64,000 nt of DNA. Origin: JBGTGG01 sp964398945 (GTDB lineage: Bacteria; Bacteroidota; Bacteroidia; Cytophagales; Cyclobacteriaceae). The position numbers were made by a program, and so were the translations under genes. The notes below the pieces were generated by a model. The model searched no databases, was not told where the DNA came from, and saw only the letters and a list, made by a program, of their open reading frames with translations. This document shows positions 44,567 through 53,226 of this stretch, piece by piece. How positions within the stretch are numbered: position 1 is the first letter of the stretch; each line of letters starts with the position of its first letter. Location: NCBI GenBank assembly GCA_964398945.1, contig CAYNOT010000003.1, positions 220,540 through 284,539 on the forward strand, given 5' to 3'.

Positions 44567-47500
44567 ATGCGAATACTTTCAAGCTGTCTGTTGGTTGTCT
44601 TTTCAAGTCTGGGCGTTTCAGCTCAGCAATCCGATTCACTCATGCAGGTTCAATGGGAAGCCGGACTAAAAAAATTAAAGGACGGAAATGGTCGTGATGC
44701 CAATGTGCAATTCACGCAGTTGATCAACTCCGGTTTTCCCAATAAAGAAGTATTTGTAAAACGTGGAATAACCTATTACGAACAACAGGATTATCAAAAA
44801 GCGAAAAGTGATTTTGACGATGCCGTAAAAGCCCGCATCAATACAACTGAACTTTTCGAGTACCGGGGAAATTCCAAATACAACCTTGACGATTATCAAG
44901 GTGCCGCCACGGACTTGGAAAAAGCCGTAAGCATGGGTGCTGAAAAATTTGAAACATTTGTGAACCTGGGCAATGCAAAATTCAGAATGGAAAATTACCG
45001 CGAAGCCATTTCCAATTACGACAAAGCTGTAGGCCGCGGAAAAGCAGATGCCGTACTCTACAACAACCGCGGGAAAGCAAAATTTATTTTAAAAGATTAC
45101 CCGGCATCCATTCTTGATTTTGACAAAGCGTTGGAGTTGAAACCCGGCTATGAAAAAGCAATTGAAAACCGGGCGGAAGCACGTTACATTACAAAAGATT
45201 GGAAAGGGGCTGTTGCCGATTTCGAACAAATGCTTTCCTCAGGACGTGCCGATGTTGAAATCCATCAGAAAGTTGGGACTGCTAAATATATGTTGAATGA
45301 TTATGAAGGTTCCGCAGCCGCACTCACCAAAGTCATCCAAAAAGGGGTTAAGGATAAAGAGGTTTTCAAAATGCACGGACTCAGTCTAGCACAAAAAGGT
45401 GAGTGTACAGAATCTTCAAAAAGCCTGGCCGCTGCTGTCTCCATGGGGGTAAGCGATAAAGATGTATTTGCACATTTGGGAAGTTGCCAATACAAAGCCG
45501 GTGAGTATACTCCAGCCATCGAATCCCTTAGTCGCGCGATCAGTATGGGGGTTGCGACCAAAGAAGTCTACCTCTACAAAGGCCAGGCGGAGTACGCGCA
45601 AAAAGATTTCGACAACGCCAGCAAGGACCTGGAAAAAGCCGTTGACCTTGGTGCCAGGGATTATGATGCCTTCAAAAATTTAGGCGACATGCGATTCCTG
45701 AAAAAGGACTATCCAAATGCAATCAAGTATTACGATGACGCAATTGCCATATCCGCCAAAGATGCAACCGTTTTTAACAATAGAGGAAAAGCAAAACTCA
45801 ACCAGGGTGAAACCCAACCTGCGATTGCCGACTTTGATAAAGCGCTTGCATTAAATCCTGATTATGCGAAAGCAAGTATCAACCGGGGAACAGCAAAGTA
45901 TGCCCTGAGTGATTATGCCGGAACAGCTACTGATTTAACAAAAGGGATCGTTGGCGAAACCGCAACGCCTGAAGTATTGACCATGCTCGGTATTTCACAA
46001 TACAACAACAATCAAAAAGATGTTGCGCAGGCTTATTTGGAGAAGGCCATGAATGCCGGATCGAAAGAAGGAAAGGTTGCCTTATACCTTGGCTATATCC
46101 GTTTTGATAAGGGAGACTTTAAAGGTGCCTACGATGCATTCATACAGGCAGAAACAAATGGCGAAAAAGAAGACGATCTCTACATGAAAAGGGGAAAGGC
46201 TTCCTTTCAATTAAAAAATTATCCGGCCGCAATTATCGATTTGGAAAAAATTGTTCAAAAAGAAAAAGGCGATCTGGCAACTTATGAAAATCTTGGCTTG
46301 GCGTATATCCTTACGGATAAAGAAGCCGAAGCGATTCCATCATTGGAAAAAGCAGCAACGTTGGGAAGCAAAAATAAGGACATTTATTATCGGTTAGGAA
46401 ACACAAAGTTCAAAGCCAACAATTTCACCGCTGCCATTGAAGTGTATGACAAAGCCATCGCCCTTGGCGCGAATGATGAAGTGATCTTTAATAATCGCGG
46501 CAAAGCAAAATTCAACGCAGGCCTTGTAAAAGAATCGATCGAAGATTATGATCGTGCCATCGGTATCAAAAAAGATTACACTACCGCGCTTTCAAACCGT
46601 GCCGCTGCCCGTTATCAATTATTGGATTATCCAGGCACCATTGCCGACCTGGCGATCGTATCGGCCCGGGGTGCAGCCACGCCTGTAGAATTCGGTGTGC
46701 TGGGGATTTCGAAATTTAAAATCAAAGAATATGCAGGGGCTATCACTGCATTGACCAGTGCAATTGAAAAAGGAAATAACGAATCCGCTGTTTTTGCAGC
46801 ACGCGGTAGCTCCTTTTACGAAACGAAAGAATATGAAAAAGCAATTCCGGATTTAACAAAGGCAATTGATGGTGGCGTGGCCGATGCTACCGTACTCTTC
46901 CACAGAGGCGCTTCCAATTATAATCTCAAAAACTATACAGCCGCAAACACTGATCTCGACAAAGCCATCAATGGCGGAATCAAAAATGCATTGGCGTATG
47001 ATATGCGTGGCTATTGCCGATATGAAGCGAAAAAATATGATACTGCGCTTACTGATTTTAATGAAGCCATTGAAACAGACCCGAAACTTTCATCAGCGTT
47101 TTTCCACCGGGGCGATGCGAAATTTGTGACCAACAACCTATCAGGCGCCATAGAAGATTATACACAAGCAAACAACCTTGGCTTAACAGATCCTACATTA
47201 TACAACAACAGGGGAAAAGCATACGCGAAGCAGGAAAATTATCCTGCAGCGATTGCCGATTATGGTCGCGCGATTGCAAAAAAAGCGGATTACTCAAAAG
47301 CCTATCAAAACCGGGGAGAAGTTTACATCATCCAAAAGGATTACGGGAATGCGGTAAAAGATTTTCGCATGGTAGAACGGCTCACTGAAAAACCGGGGCC
47401 AGAACTTTACCGCATGTTGGCAAATGCATACTATGATATGGGAAAGTATGTTGTGGCACTCGATTACTTTGATAAACTGATTGCGGCAGGTGAAATTGAC

Positions 47501-48043
47501 AAAGACACCTATTACAGACGCGGTTACATCCACCTGGAAATGGAGGACTTCACCCCGGCATTGAAAGATTTTGAAAGCGCGGTAAAAGCGGGCGAGAAAA
47601 CTGTACCGCTTTACATGGCACAATCGCGCGCGTATCTAGGAAATGGCGATACAAAATCTGCAATCTCAGCGTTGAACAATGCAATCATACTCGACCCCTC
47701 CAATGTTGATGCGATATATAATCGTGCAATCATCAAAGAAGACCTTGGTGACTTTGAAGGGGCATTGCTCGATTACAACAAATTGATTCAAACAAATAAG
47801 GAGGATGCAATGGCCTACTACAACCGCTCTACATGCAGGGCAGAACTGGGTGATCCCGGGGCGGGTATTTCAGATTTGGACGAAGCAATCCGGATTGAAC
47901 CAAAAAATGCTTCCTTCTATAAACAACGGGGCAATTTTTATTATCAATTGGAAGATAAAGCCAAAGCATGTTTCGATTGGCGCAGGGCGGTTGAGTTTGG
48001 TGATGCAAAAGCCCGGTTCCAGATCGATCAATATTGTAAGTAG
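44567..48043 (+). CDS. Giant secreted TPR-repeat protein
   Basis: 1158 residues: signal peptide (MRILSSCLLVVFSSLGVSAQ) followed by about 30 TPR units that fill the rest. The repeats come in a regular theme, for example DYQGAATDLEKAVSMG, NYREAISNYDKAVGRGKADAVLYNNRGKAKF and DYPASILDFDKALELKPGYEKA. Units alternate between two types: NNRGKAKF-type and one starting VFxxxGxxxY. Such a superhelix would form a long periplasmic scaffold. The last few codons (caatattgtaag plus stop) are part of the repeat at 48029-48207. It was probably the convergent neighbour of the hydrolase at 49046 before the toxin unit came in. Confidence 0.9.
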   Translation: MRILSSCLLVVFSSLGVSAQQSDSLMQVQWEAGLKKLKDGNGRDANVQFTQLINSGFPNKEVFVKRGITYYEQQDYQKAKSDFDDAVKARINTTELFEYRGNSKYNLDDYQGAATDLEKAVSMGAEKFETFVNLGNAKFRMENYREAISNYDKAVGRGKADAVLYNNRGKAKFILKDYPASILDFDKALELKPGYEKAIENRAEARYITKDWKGAVADFEQMLSSGRADVEIHQKVGTAKYMLNDYEGSAAALTKVIQKGVKDKEVFKMHGLSLAQKGECTESSKSLAAAVSMGVSDKDVFAHLGSCQYKAGEYTPAIESLSRAISMGVATKEVYLYKGQAEYAQKDFDNASKDLEKAVDLGARDYDAFKNLGDMRFLKKDYPNAIKYYDDAIAISAKDATVFNNRGKAKLNQGETQPAIADFDKALALNPDYAKASINRGTAKYALSDYAGTATDLTKGIVGETATPEVLTMLGISQYNNNQKDVAQAYLEKAMNAGSKEGKVALYLGYIRFDKGDFKGAYDAFIQAETNGEKEDDLYMKRGKASFQLKNYPAAIIDLEKIVQKEKGDLATYENLGLAYILTDKEAEAIPSLEKAATLGSKNKDIYYRLGNTKFKANNFTAAIEVYDKAIALGANDEVIFNNRGKAKFNAGLVKESIEDYDRAIGIKKDYTTALSNRAAARYQLLDYPGTIADLAIVSARGAATPVEFGVLGISKFKIKEYAGAITALTSAIEKGNNESAVFAARGSSFYETKEYEKAIPDLTKAIDGGVADATVLFHRGASNYNLKNYTAANTDLDKAINGGIKNALAYDMRGYCRYEAKKYDTALTDFNEAIETDPKLSSAFFHRGDAKFVTNNLSGAIEDYTQANNLGLTDPTLYNNRGKAYAKQENYPAAIADYGRAIAKKADYSKAYQNRGEVYIIQKDYGNAVKDFRMVERLTEKPGPELYRMLANAYYDMGKYVVALDYFDKLIAAGEIDKDTYYRRGYIHLEMEDFTPALKDFESAVKAGEKTVPLYMAQSRAYLGNGDTKSAISALNNAIILDPSNVDAIYNRAIIKEDLGDFEGALLDYNKLIQTNKEDAMAYYNRSTCRAELGDPGAGISDLDEAIRIEPKNASFYKQRGNFYYQLEDKAKACFDWRRAVEFGDAKARFQIDQYCK

Positions 48044-48207
48044 ACAGGAAACTTATTCAAGGGATTTCAGCACCCATTGGACCATCTCCACTTCATCTAC
48101 AATCGACCAGGAATGAGGATGCCGCATTCCATTGCTTCGGTATCCCGGTTGTTTGGCAGTCATAAATTCCGCTTGTTCGTTTCCTGAAAGCAAAAGCCTG
48201 CTGATTA
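48029..48207 (-). pseudogene. Duplicated 3' end of the hydrolase gene (left repeat copy)
   Basis: Reading the minus strand from 48180, this encodes EQAEFMTAKQPGYRSNG and so on to QWVLKSLE plus stop, the same C-terminus as the hydrolase at 49046-49969. It differs by one residue and several silent changes. The copy also includes the 15 bp at the end of the TPR gene. It is about 95 percent identical to 49021-49200 and breaks off sharply at 48207. Confidence 0.88.
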
Positions 48208-48234
48208 ACATGGCTGGATTTTGGATTTCAAATT

Positions 48235-48849
48235 TCAGTGCTGTTTTTTTGTTATAAAGCGGGTAATACTCGGCAGGTAAGGTGTTAGTGTTGATGGAAT
48301 GGGGGCATGAGCGATAACCTTGTTTTTACAGGGTTCTAAGATTGCAATAGCCTCTACAGTATTCTGTTTGGACATGTAAATGGACACAACGTCAAATTGA
48401 TGAAAACTTTCATCAAAAAGAGCAAGCCCGTCCTTAAACCTCTCTTTAATTGTCTCTTCACCAACCGGGTGCCCGCCTTTTGCAACCCGGTCTTTCACCC
48501 GTTCAATAGCAGTGCCTGTATTTTTCAGACAAATGAAAACCAGCTCTGTTGTGTACCCATTGGATCGAAACAGGTTTATGACCGGAAGGATTTCCTTTGT
48601 ATGATAATTCGTTTCAAATGCAAAATTTTGATTTTGACGTATAGCGGAAACCCTTCGATCCATGTATAAATCACGCGCTTGATCAAAAGCACCCTGTTCA
48701 ACGTGCGGGTCAAAGCCATACCGCGACCAAATGGAATAAAATTCCTTGTCGAAGTCGAAAGCCTCTATACCGAGATGCATCAAAAGCTCTTTGCTGTGTG
48801 TGGATTTTCCCGCTCCATTGGGGCCACCGATAACCGTCAAAACTGGCAA
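48235..48849 (-). CDS. Zeta-toxin-like P-loop kinase
   Basis: 204 residues. The N-terminal P-loop GGPNGAGKSTHSKELL, the acidic FDFDKEF and FETNYHTKEILPVI, and CLKNTGTAIERVKDRVAKGGHPVGEETIKERF fit the COG4185 group related to zeta toxins, which phosphorylate UDP-N-acetylglucosamine. The start is a TTG placed directly after the stop of the 45-codon ORF upstream, with no ATG in the frame, so translation is likely coupled. The unit is flanked by the ~180-bp repeats. A nucleotide kinase or a non-toxin ATPase would be the alternative. Confidence 0.82.
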   Translation of the reverse strand: MPVLTVIGGPNGAGKSTHSKELLMHLGIEAFDFDKEFYSIWSRYGFDPHVEQGAFDQARDLYMDRRVSAIRQNQNFAFETNYHTKEILPVINLFRSNGYTTELVFICLKNTGTAIERVKDRVAKGGHPVGEETIKERFKDGLALFDESFHQFDVVSIYMSKQNTVEAIAILEPCKNKVIAHAPIPSTLTPYLPSITRFITKKQH

Positions 48850-48987
48850 TTAACTTCTTATTTTAGATCGTGTACCTTTTGAAGCAGGAAGTGTAATTTT
48901 TCTAACTACCCCTTTTGGGGCAGGCTTGATCTTTCGTGCAGTGGCCTGCATTTTTTTAAGCCGTTTAATATAAATTTCTGATGACAT
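48850..48987 (-). CDS. Small basic protein, possible antitoxin
   Basis: 45 residues, MSSEIYIKRLKKMQATARKI and then a Lys/Arg/Ser/Pro-rich tail ending SKIRS; 15 of 45 residues are basic. It lies directly upstream of the zeta-like gene, its TAA touching the TTG start. A -7 box TATCTTTG sits 6 bp before the ATG, so the mRNA would be nearly leaderless. Neutralising the kinase is a guess from position; the sequence itself is not a known antitoxin. Confidence 0.55.
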   Translation of the reverse strand: MSSEIYIKRLKKMQATARKIKPAPKGVVRKITLPASKGTRSKIRS

Positions 48988-48992
48988 GACAT

Positions 48993-49023
48993 CAAAGATA
49001 AGGATCAATTTATAACAGAGCAA
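48993..49023 (-). promoter_or_regulatory. Promoter of the small ORF-toxin operon
   Basis: TATCTTTG (49000-48993) with TTG (49023-49021) 20 bp upstream fit the Bacteroidota promoter. The upstream box lies inside the right repeat copy. Confidence 0.5.
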
Positions 49024-49200
49024 TATTGTAGGTAGGCAAGAAAACTTATTCAAGGGATTTCAGCACCCATTGAACCATCTCCACTTCATCTACAATCGAC
49101 CAGGAATGAGGATGCCGTATTCCATTGCTTCGATATCCCGGTTGTTTGGCAGTCATAAACTCGGCTTGTTCGTTTCCTGAAAGCAAAAGCCTGCTGATCA
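49021..49200. repeat. 180-bp direct repeat, right copy
   Basis: It contains the remnant of the TPR gene end (caatattgtaggtag) and the intact 3' end of the hydrolase gene. The partner at 48029-48207 has the TPR gene intact and the hydrolase cut. Confidence 0.88.
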
Positions 49201-49969
49201 ATTCTGAAGCTTCCAGCGCATTCGAATCCAAAAGGCTTCTCCTCCTGTTTTTTAACTGCCATTCCACATCGATATCGTGGTAAACACGCACGGGAATACT
49301 CGTTAAGTATTTCTCATTTCCGGGTTCACTTGATTGTTTGTTGAAAGGGGTCAATGCGTTATAGCGATCCGGATTCTTTACGGGATCACCAATTTCTTTC
49401 AGCATAATGGCAGAAATAAAATTCGCTTCCCCTACACCTGCTTCTGAAAAACCTTTTTTCTTCTCCCGTTCAAAATAATCCCAGATCGCAAACAAATCGA
49501 TTGGTGAATCAACACTGAAAACGGCTTGTGGAATAATCGGTGCTTCAGCTTTTTTCTCGTGACAGTATTCTGCATACCGTAAACTTATTGTGCCGCCTGC
49601 TGAAAAACCCCCAATAATAAATTTGTTGGAAGCCACCTGAAATTTCTTTTTAACGTGCACCATACAAGTATTCAGGCGATTGATTACAGATTCATCTGCA
49701 TATAACTTTCTTCCACCGGCAACCACTATTGTTAAGAGATCATTGACGTATGCCACGTTGGGCAACCTGGATTCCGGGAAAACACTCTCCGCATCCTGGC
49801 CAAATCCGGGCATGAGCACCAGCACCCCTTTTATCGTTTTTGATTTTGGTGCCAACGCTAAATAATAGCCATCCTCTTCCACCTCACTAAATATGATTTT
49901 GTCAAAAGATTGGCTGTGGAGCGAAAACGAAACAACAGCTAAACAGAAAATGGATACTATAGTCTTCAT
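49046..49969 (-). CDS. Secreted alpha/beta-hydrolase (esterase-like)
   Basis: 307 residues from the ATG at 49969 (MKTIVSIFCLAVVSFSLHSQ, signal peptide); upstream in-frame ATGs at 49975 and 50005 add an implausible leader. The fold is an alpha/beta-hydrolase: GVLVLMPGFGQDAESVF, nucleophile Ser in IGGFSAGGTISLRY, acid in YHDIDVEW and His in IRHPHSWSIVDE. Substrates are unknown; an esterase of the periplasm or surface is likely. Its 3' end is repeated at 48029-48207, beyond the zeta-like unit. Confidence 0.85.
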   Translation of the reverse strand: MKTIVSIFCLAVVSFSLHSQSFDKIIFSEVEEDGYYLALAPKSKTIKGVLVLMPGFGQDAESVFPESRLPNVAYVNDLLTIVVAGGRKLYADESVINRLNTCMVHVKKKFQVASNKFIIGGFSAGGTISLRYAEYCHEKKAEAPIIPQAVFSVDSPIDLFAIWDYFEREKKKGFSEAGVGEANFISAIMLKEIGDPVKNPDRYNALTPFNKQSSEPGNEKYLTSIPVRVYHDIDVEWQLKNRRRSLLDSNALEASELISRLLLSGNEQAEFMTAKQPGYRSNGIRHPHSWSIVDEVEMVQWVLKSLE

Positions 49970-50034
49970 GTGCATCAATATCGAAAAAAAACCAAAATGA
50001 TCCACCCATTACTATTTGGTTCTAAAATTATCCC

Positions 50035-50062
50035 TAAAAATATACCGATCGGTATATTTTTA
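50035..50062. promoter_or_regulatory. 28-bp perfect palindrome, TetR operator
   Basis: The half-site TAAAAATATACCGA is followed directly by its exact complement, centred between 50048 and 50049. It lies 20 bp upstream of the TetR start and thus over the likely promoter of tetR-fabF. Confidence 0.8.
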
Positions 50063-50081
50063 TTACTTTTATCCCAACATC

Positions 50082-50672
50082 ATGGGCAAAGCAGAAAAAA
50101 CACGCCAATTCATTGCTGAAAAAACAGCTCCCATCTTCAATAAAAAGGGGTTTGGCGCCACGTCCCTGTCCGATTTAACGGATGCCACAGGCCTCACCAA
50201 AGGAGCGCTTTATGGAAATTTCAGGGACAAAGAAGAAATACGAAGGGCCGCTTTTGGGTATGCGCTGAATAAAGTCAGGTTGGTAGCAAAAGACAAACTT
50301 GCCGGGGCGAAAACCTTTAAAGGGAAGTTGACAGCGCTGGTAGGTTTTTTTGCTTCCTACGTTTTATCGCCACCGGTGGAAGGTGGTTGTCCACTGTTGA
50401 ATACTGCCATTGAAGTAGATGATGGTGACCCTCAAATGCGCGCAGTGGTGGTGAAAGAACTCAATGCGATGATCCATTACATTTCCTGGCTGTTGGAAAA
50501 AGGGATCGCAGCCAACGAGTTTAAACCAGGCATCAACCCAAAAGCACTGGCCTACACTTTCTTTTGTAGCATTGAAGGCGCGTTAATGTTCTCACGTGTG
50601 GAACATTCAAAAGAACCGATGAATTTTGTAGTCGATCATTGCAAAAATATTTTAGATCAAATCAGTAAATAG
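50082..50672 (+). CDS. TetR/AcrR-family transcriptional regulator
   Basis: 196 residues from the ATG at 50082; the open frame runs further up through the palindrome. The helix-turn-helix is SLSDLTDATGLTKGALYGNFRDKEEIRRAAF at about residues 26-56. The C-terminal ligand domain includes PPVEGGCPLLNTAIEVDDGDPQMRAVV, a common type of small TetR. It probably represses its own promoter at the palindrome and controls fabF, 6 bp downstream. The effector is unknown; a link to acyl chains is suggested by fabF. Confidence 0.9.
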   Translation: MGKAEKTRQFIAEKTAPIFNKKGFGATSLSDLTDATGLTKGALYGNFRDKEEIRRAAFGYALNKVRLVAKDKLAGAKTFKGKLTALVGFFASYVLSPPVEGGCPLLNTAIEVDDGDPQMRAVVVKELNAMIHYISWLLEKGIAANEFKPGINPKALAYTFFCSIEGALMFSRVEHSKEPMNFVVDHCKNILDQISK

Positions 50673-50678
50673 ATTCTT

Positions 50679-51926
50679 ATGGAACAAAAAAGAGTAGTCG
50701 TTACCGGATTAGGAGCACTCACACCACTGGGCAACACAGTGCATGAATTCTGGGATAATCTAACCGCAGGCAAAAGCGGGGCCGCAACCATTGAAAGTTT
50801 CGATACTTCAAAATTCAAAGTAAAATTTGCGTGCGAAGTAAAAGGGTTTGATCCGCTTGACTATTTCGAGAAACCGGAAATCAGGAAGATTGATCCGTTC
50901 ACACAATATGCACTGGTGGCTTCCGATGAAGCGATCAAAGATTCCAATTTGGATTTGGATGCAATTGACAAAACCCGCGTGGGTGTTATCTGGGGATCGG
51001 GCAATGGCGGGTTCACCACGTTTCAAAACGAGATGATGGAATTTGGAAGAGGCGATGGGACACCGCGCATCAATCCGTATTTTATCCCGAAAGTAATTGT
51101 TGATATCGCTTCCGGATGGATCTCCATAAAATATGGTTTCATGGGACTAAATTTTACTACCGTTTCTGCTTGTGCTACTTCCACAACAGCCATCATCGAT
51201 GCGATGAATTATATCCGTTGGGGAAAAGCTGATATCATTATCACAGGTGGATCAGAAGCAGCCGTTAACCAGGCAGGCATTGGTGGCTTTAGTGCGATGA
51301 AAGCATTATCGACACGCAACGATGACCCCACTACTGCTTCCCGTCCTTTCGATGTTGACCGTGATGGATTTGTAATGGGCGAAGGTGCGGGTGCTTTGGT
51401 GCTGGAAGAATATGAACACGCCAAAAAACGCGGGGCAAAAATTTATGCAGAAGTAGCAGGTGGTGGCATGTCTGCCGATGCGTACCATCTTACTGCTACC
51501 CATCCCGAAGGGAAAGGTGCAATACTCGGTATGCAATGGGCACTCGAAGACGCAGGATTAAAACCAGAAGATGTTGATTATTTAAACCCACACGCCACCT
51601 CTACCCCATTAGGCGATATGAGCGAGATGAAAGCGGTAACAAAAGTATTTGGTGAGAACCCTTCCCATCTTCACTTAAGTGCAACGAAATCTGCTATTGG
51701 CCATTTACTTGGTGCAGCCGGTGCAGCGGAAGCCATCATTTGTATCAAAGCGATTGAAACGAAAACCATTCCCCCTACTATCAACACCAAAAATATTGAT
51801 CCCGAATTACCACAAGGATTGAACATTGTGTTTGGGGAAAAAATGGAAAAAGAAATCAAGGTAGCAATGAGCAACACGTTTGGTTTTGGTGGTCATAATG
51901 CTACTGCTGTGTTTAAGAGGCATTAG
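50679..51926 (+). CDS. fabF: 3-oxoacyl-[acyl-carrier-protein] synthase II
   Basis: A 415-residue condensing enzyme that extends acyl-ACP with malonyl-ACP. The catalytic triad is visible: Cys in TVSACATSTTA, His in NPHATSTPLGDMSE and His in KSAIGHLLGAAGAAE, with NTFGFGGHNATAVF at the end. It is preceded by a tetR gene with 6 bp between them. In Bacteroidota fabF is usually next to acpP and rnc; here it is alone with a regulator, so it is probably a second, regulated copy. Confidence 0.94.
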   Translation: MEQKRVVVTGLGALTPLGNTVHEFWDNLTAGKSGAATIESFDTSKFKVKFACEVKGFDPLDYFEKPEIRKIDPFTQYALVASDEAIKDSNLDLDAIDKTRVGVIWGSGNGGFTTFQNEMMEFGRGDGTPRINPYFIPKVIVDIASGWISIKYGFMGLNFTTVSACATSTTAIIDAMNYIRWGKADIIITGGSEAAVNQAGIGGFSAMKALSTRNDDPTTASRPFDVDRDGFVMGEGAGALVLEEYEHAKKRGAKIYAEVAGGGMSADAYHLTATHPEGKGAILGMQWALEDAGLKPEDVDYLNPHATSTPLGDMSEMKAVTKVFGENPSHLHLSATKSAIGHLLGAAGAAEAIICIKAIETKTIPPTINTKNIDPELPQGLNIVFGEKMEKEIKVAMSNTFGFGGHNATAVFKRH

Positions 51927-51972
51927 ACTTTAAGACTTTAGATGTTAGACTTAAGATGTGTTGCTGGTTGGA

Positions 51973-53223
51973 TTACAGCCTTGCCGTCACAAAACTTTTA
52001 TCCAACACACCTTTCACATCATACACCACTGTTTTATCATCACGGATTGTTTTCCAATCGATGGATTCAAACTCGGTGTGGCTTACCGCAAGCACTACGG
52101 CATGGTACTTTTTAGATAAAGTTGGAATCAACGAGAAACCATATTCATGTTTTACTTCCTCCAAATCCGCATGGGGATCATAGACATCTACATTTGCACC
52201 AAAACTTTTTAGTTCTTCGATCACATCTACTACGCGGCTGTTCCGAATGTCGGGGCAGTTTTCTTTGAACGTAACACCCAACACCAATATATCCCCATTG
52301 TTGATAGGATGGTTGGCCTTGGCCATCAGTTTGACAACCGTATTGGCAATGTGTACGCCCATGTTATCATTGATTCGCCTTCCCGAAAGGATCACTTCAG
52401 AACGATAGCCAAGACCCTCGGCTTTATGGGTAAGATAGTACGGATCAACACCAATACAGTGCCCGCCTACCAAGCCCGGTTTGAAAGGAAGGAAATTCCA
52501 TTTTGTTCCCGCGGCAGCCAACACCTCATGTGTATCAATTCCAACGCGCTCAAATATCATGGCAAGTTCATTGACAAACGCAATGTTCACATCGCGTTGT
52601 GAATTCTCAATTACTTTAGCAGCTTCTGCAACTTTCAATGAGGAGGCTTTGTGTGTTCCTGCAGTAATGATTTTTTTGTAAAGCTGATCCACTTTTTCGG
52701 CAACTTCAGGGGTGCTTCCGCTCGTTACTTTCATAATAGTACTTACGCGGTGAAGCTTGTCGCCCGGATTGATGCGCTCCGGTGAATAACCACAGAAAAA
52801 ATCAACATTAAATTTCAGACCACTTACTTTTTCTAAAATCGGGACACAAACCTCCTCCGTGCAACCGGGATAAACCGTGGATTCATAAATAACGATGTCC
52901 CCTTTTTTTAAAATACCCCCTACCGTTTTGCTGGCGCTTTCCAATGGTCGCAAATCGGGTTTCTTAAATTCATCAATGGGCGTGGGGACGGTAACGATAA
53001 AATAGTTTACATCTTTTAATTCTTCGATGGAAGATGAGAAAGAAAGTTTGCCAGACGCTTTTAACTCTTCAGGTTCGACTTCCAACGTGCGGTCGTGGCC
53101 TCTTTGAAGTTCGGCTATTCTTTCTTTGTTGATATCAAAGCCGATGATGTCCATGATCTTTCCGAACTCAACAGCCAAAGGCAAGCCCACATACCCCAAT
53201 CCAATTACTCCTATCTTATCCAT
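51973..53223 (-). CDS. Nucleotide-sugar dehydrogenase (TviB/WbpO-like)
   Basis: A 416-residue enzyme of the UDP-sugar 6-dehydrogenase family: VIGLGYVGLPLAVEFGK (NAD motif), VPTPIDEFKKPDL, YESTVYPGCTEEVCVPILE and the catalytic Cys in VGGHCIGVDPYYL. The Lys/Asn residues of EAAKVIENSQRDVNIAFVNELA follow the usual order. It most resembles enzymes that oxidise UDP-N-acetylhexosamine to the uronic acid for surface polysaccharides. The partner epimerase lies 3 bp upstream. Confidence 0.9.
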   Translation of the reverse strand: MDKIGVIGLGYVGLPLAVEFGKIMDIIGFDINKERIAELQRGHDRTLEVEPEELKASGKLSFSSSIEELKDVNYFIVTVPTPIDEFKKPDLRPLESASKTVGGILKKGDIVIYESTVYPGCTEEVCVPILEKVSGLKFNVDFFCGYSPERINPGDKLHRVSTIMKVTSGSTPEVAEKVDQLYKKIITAGTHKASSLKVAEAAKVIENSQRDVNIAFVNELAMIFERVGIDTHEVLAAAGTKWNFLPFKPGLVGGHCIGVDPYYLTHKAEGLGYRSEVILSGRRINDNMGVHIANTVVKLMAKANHPINNGDILVLGVTFKENCPDIRNSRVVDVIEELKSFGANVDVYDPHADLEEVKHEYGFSLIPTLSKKYHAVVLAVSHTEFESIDWKTIRDDKTVVYDVKGVLDKSFVTARL

Positions 53224-53226
53224 TAT

